A stretch of 56,776 bases of DNA from an uncultured Collinsella sp. GTDB lineage: Bacteria > Actinomycetota > Coriobacteriia > Coriobacteriales > Coriobacteriaceae. The stretch is from the NCBI GenBank assembly GCA_958350755.1, contig CATWID010000009.1:1-56776 (forward strand), in the 5' to 3' direction. The position numbers were made by a program, and so were the translations under genes. Below are positions 56,170 through 56,776 of this stretch, in pieces (position 1 is the stretch's first letter; the number at the start of each line of letters is the position of its first letter). The notes under the pieces were generated by a model. That model made no database searches and had not been told where the DNA came from. It was given only the letters and a program-made list of their open reading frames with translations.

Positions 56170-56299
56170 GCGTGATGCGAATGCGATCGGGCTCGAGATA
56201 GAAAAAGGCCCCCGGTCGAAACCGGAGGCCTTCCAATCACCTAGAGCTAAAAAACAGGCGTGAGGGACTCACTGTCGACCGATCGTATTCGCATCACGC
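56170..56299 (-). other. Long-range complementary segments around the Trp attenuator
   Basis: On the minus-strand transcript GCGUGAUGCGAAUACGAUCG (start of the complement of 56279-56299) can pair with CCGAUCGCAUUCGCAUCACG (complement of 56171-56190), 20 of 21 positions. The first segment lies just after the Trp codons in the leader peptide, the second lies beyond the terminator and 45 nt before the ecfS start. The terminator hairpin is enclosed between them. Confidence 0.8.
56202..56232 (-). terminator. Attenuator terminator in the Trp leader
   Basis: On the minus strand AAGGCCTCCGGT (complement of 56221-56232) pairs with ACCGGGGGCCTT (complement of 56205-56216) around TTCG, with a T-run at 56202-56206. 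It lies between the leader peptide and ecfS, the position of a transcription attenuator. Confidence 0.88.
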
Positions 56300-56337
56300 C
56301 ACCACCAGTTGTTGAGAGAGTTCATCGTGTTCTTCAT
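56269..56337 (-). CDS. Tryptophan leader peptide (22 residues)
   Basis: A short frame starts at the ATG complementary to 56335-56337, preceded by AAAGGAG at 8 bp, and stops with TGA at 56269-56271. It contains LNNWWWRDANTIG, with three consecutive Trp codons at 56299-56307. An intrinsic terminator follows about 37 nt after the stop. This is the classic design of ribosome-mediated attenuation: scarce charged tRNA-Trp stalls the ribosome and lets transcription continue into ecfS. Peptides of this type have no function as proteins. Confidence 0.88.
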   Translation of the reverse strand: MKNTMNSLNNWWWRDANTIGRQ

Positions 56338-56395
56338 GTTGGTGGCTCCTTTCGTGATGCCGTGGCGCGGTCGCACCTAGTTGCTGCTGCGCTGC

Positions 56396-56401
56396 ACTAT
56401 A
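56396..56401 (-). promoter_or_regulatory. Extended -10 promoter of the Trp leader / ecfS
   Basis: On the minus strand TGCTATAGT gives a -10 box TATAGT (complement of 56396-56401) with the TG extension. No strong -35 box is seen, as is usual for extended -10 promoters. Transcription would start near 56389 and give a leader of about 265 nt. Confidence 0.6.
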
Positions 56402-56422
56402 GCACAGCGAAGTGTGTGCGGG

Positions 56423-56461
56423 GAAATCTTTTTTAAAAAGATTTCAGGCGGGTTTCCCGCC
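56423..56461. other. AT-rich palindrome and adjacent hairpin
   Basis: GAAATCTTTTT (56423-56433) and AAAAAGATTTC (56435-56445) form an 11-bp inverted repeat with a single central base; GGCGGG/CCCGCC (56447-56461) forms a second hairpin. They lie between the surface-protein terminator and the ecfS promoter and could act as a second terminator or as an upstream promoter element. Confidence 0.55.
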
Positions 56462-56470
56462 GGTCAAAAG

Positions 56471-56513
56471 AGCGGGCTAAGCGGGCGAGGCTGCCATTGC
56501 TGCCTTGCCCGCT
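56471..56513 (-). terminator. Terminator of the LPTTG surface-protein gene
   Basis: AGCGGGCGAGGC (56480-56491) and GCCTTGCCCGCT (56502-56513) pair over 12 bp with one wobble; on the minus strand a CTCTTTT tract follows. Confidence 0.8.
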
Positions 56514-56524
56514 CAGCTAGGACG

Positions 56525-56776
56525 TTACTCCTTGTTGCGACGGTAGAGGAAGTAACCACCGGCGGAGATGACGGCAACGCCAGCGATGGCGAATGCAGCC
56601 ACCATGCGGCCATCAAAACGATCACCGGTGGTGGGCAGGCCGCCCTTGGTGTTCGTTTTGTTGGTGGTTACTGTGGTTGTGGTGTCCGACTTGCCAGGCT
56701 TCTCAGGCTTGGTGGTGGGCTTCTTCTTGCAGAAAAGGAACAGCTCCTTCTGGATATAAAGGATGCCATGCAGGAT
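56525..56776 (-). CDS. LPXTG-anchored surface protein (C-terminal part)
   Basis: The last 83 codons of a sortase substrate; the gene begins outside the window. A Thr/Lys-rich wall-spanning stretch (KPTTKPEKPGKSDTTTT) precedes the sorting signal LPTTGD, then the membrane segment MVAAFAIAGVAVISAGGYFL and the basic tail YRRNKE. This is the complete sortase signal, so the protein is attached to peptidoglycan. What the N-terminal part does (pilin, adhesin, enzyme) cannot be told from this fragment. Confidence 0.92.
   Translation of the reverse strand: MLHGILYIQKELFLFCKKKPTTKPEKPGKSDTTTTVTTNKTNTKGGLPTTGDRFDGRMVAAFAIAGVAVISAGGYFLYRRNKE

Noticed and set aside
55384..56175. A plus-strand frame opposite ecfS, extending into the IS110 end.
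   Set aside because: Product is Asp/Gly/His-rich without motif; ecfS with its Trp leader on the minus strand explains the region.

Overview
The window is a high-GC chromosomal segment (my impression is about 60% G+C) whose gene content suggests a gut actinobacterium of the Coriobacteriia, most likely Collinsella or a close relative. The pointers are a Y-family polymerase/YolD pair under an actinobacterial-type LexA box, a flavodoxin next to a DUF3793 gene, energy-coupling-factor (ECF) transport, an LPxTG surface protein, an L-lactate dehydrogenase and a fructoselysine-type catabolic locus. This assignment is inference; no rRNA or other marker gene lies in the window.

Layout. 1-2964: the end of a polar amino-acid ABC importer (binding protein, permease with an exported N-terminal domain, ATPase). 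3097-7523: flavodoxin, DUF3793 protein, membrane-anchored heavy-metal (HMA) protein, the SOS-controlled polymerase/YolD pair and an orphan alcohol-dehydrogenase-like domain. 7723-11220: glucose-6-phosphate isomerase and two HAD phosphatases. 11371-22759: a GntR/UTRA regulator followed by a ten-gene co-directional operon around fructoselysine-type frlC/frlB/frlD homologues, with a YfcC-type carrier, two amidohydrolases, a second sugar kinase, YjbQ and BtpA proteins and an FGGY kinase. 22841-27574: TatD and TcdA, a candidate small RNA, an ArsR/SdpI pair and EttA. 27579-30190: repeats and two unrecognised genes. 30394-37214: NAD synthetase, an aminotransferase, lactate dehydrogenase, a DUF2974 hydrolase and a nucleoid-associated protein.

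37293-42661 is a lysine/diaminopimelate island. A lysine riboswitch precedes an unbroken lysA-dapA frame, then dapB and dapH; a divergent M20 deacetylase could complete the acetyl branch. 42762-46345 holds a higBA toxin-antitoxin pair, a lipoprotein whose ribosome-binding site is buried in a perfect inverted repeat, an HTH protein and a membrane Ser/Thr kinase. 46377-49186 holds a DUF4143 ATPase behind four 23-bp repeats, flanked by a duplicated fragment of a secreted peptidoglycan-hydrolase gene. 49578-51665 pairs a D-aspartate-ligase-like enzyme with an aspartate racemase, probably for a peptidoglycan cross-bridge.

51791-56401 is an ECF transport locus (S component, fused double ATPase, T component) split by a decayed IS110 element. 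Its 5' leader encodes a 22-residue peptide with three consecutive Trp codons followed by an intrinsic terminator, which points to tryptophan import controlled by attenuation. The window ends inside an LPTTG surface-protein gene.

The strongest candidates for something undescribed are the expanded frl-like operon, the Trp-leader ECF transporter with its extra long-range RNA pairing, the lysA-dapA fusion, and the hairpin-buried lipoprotein start.
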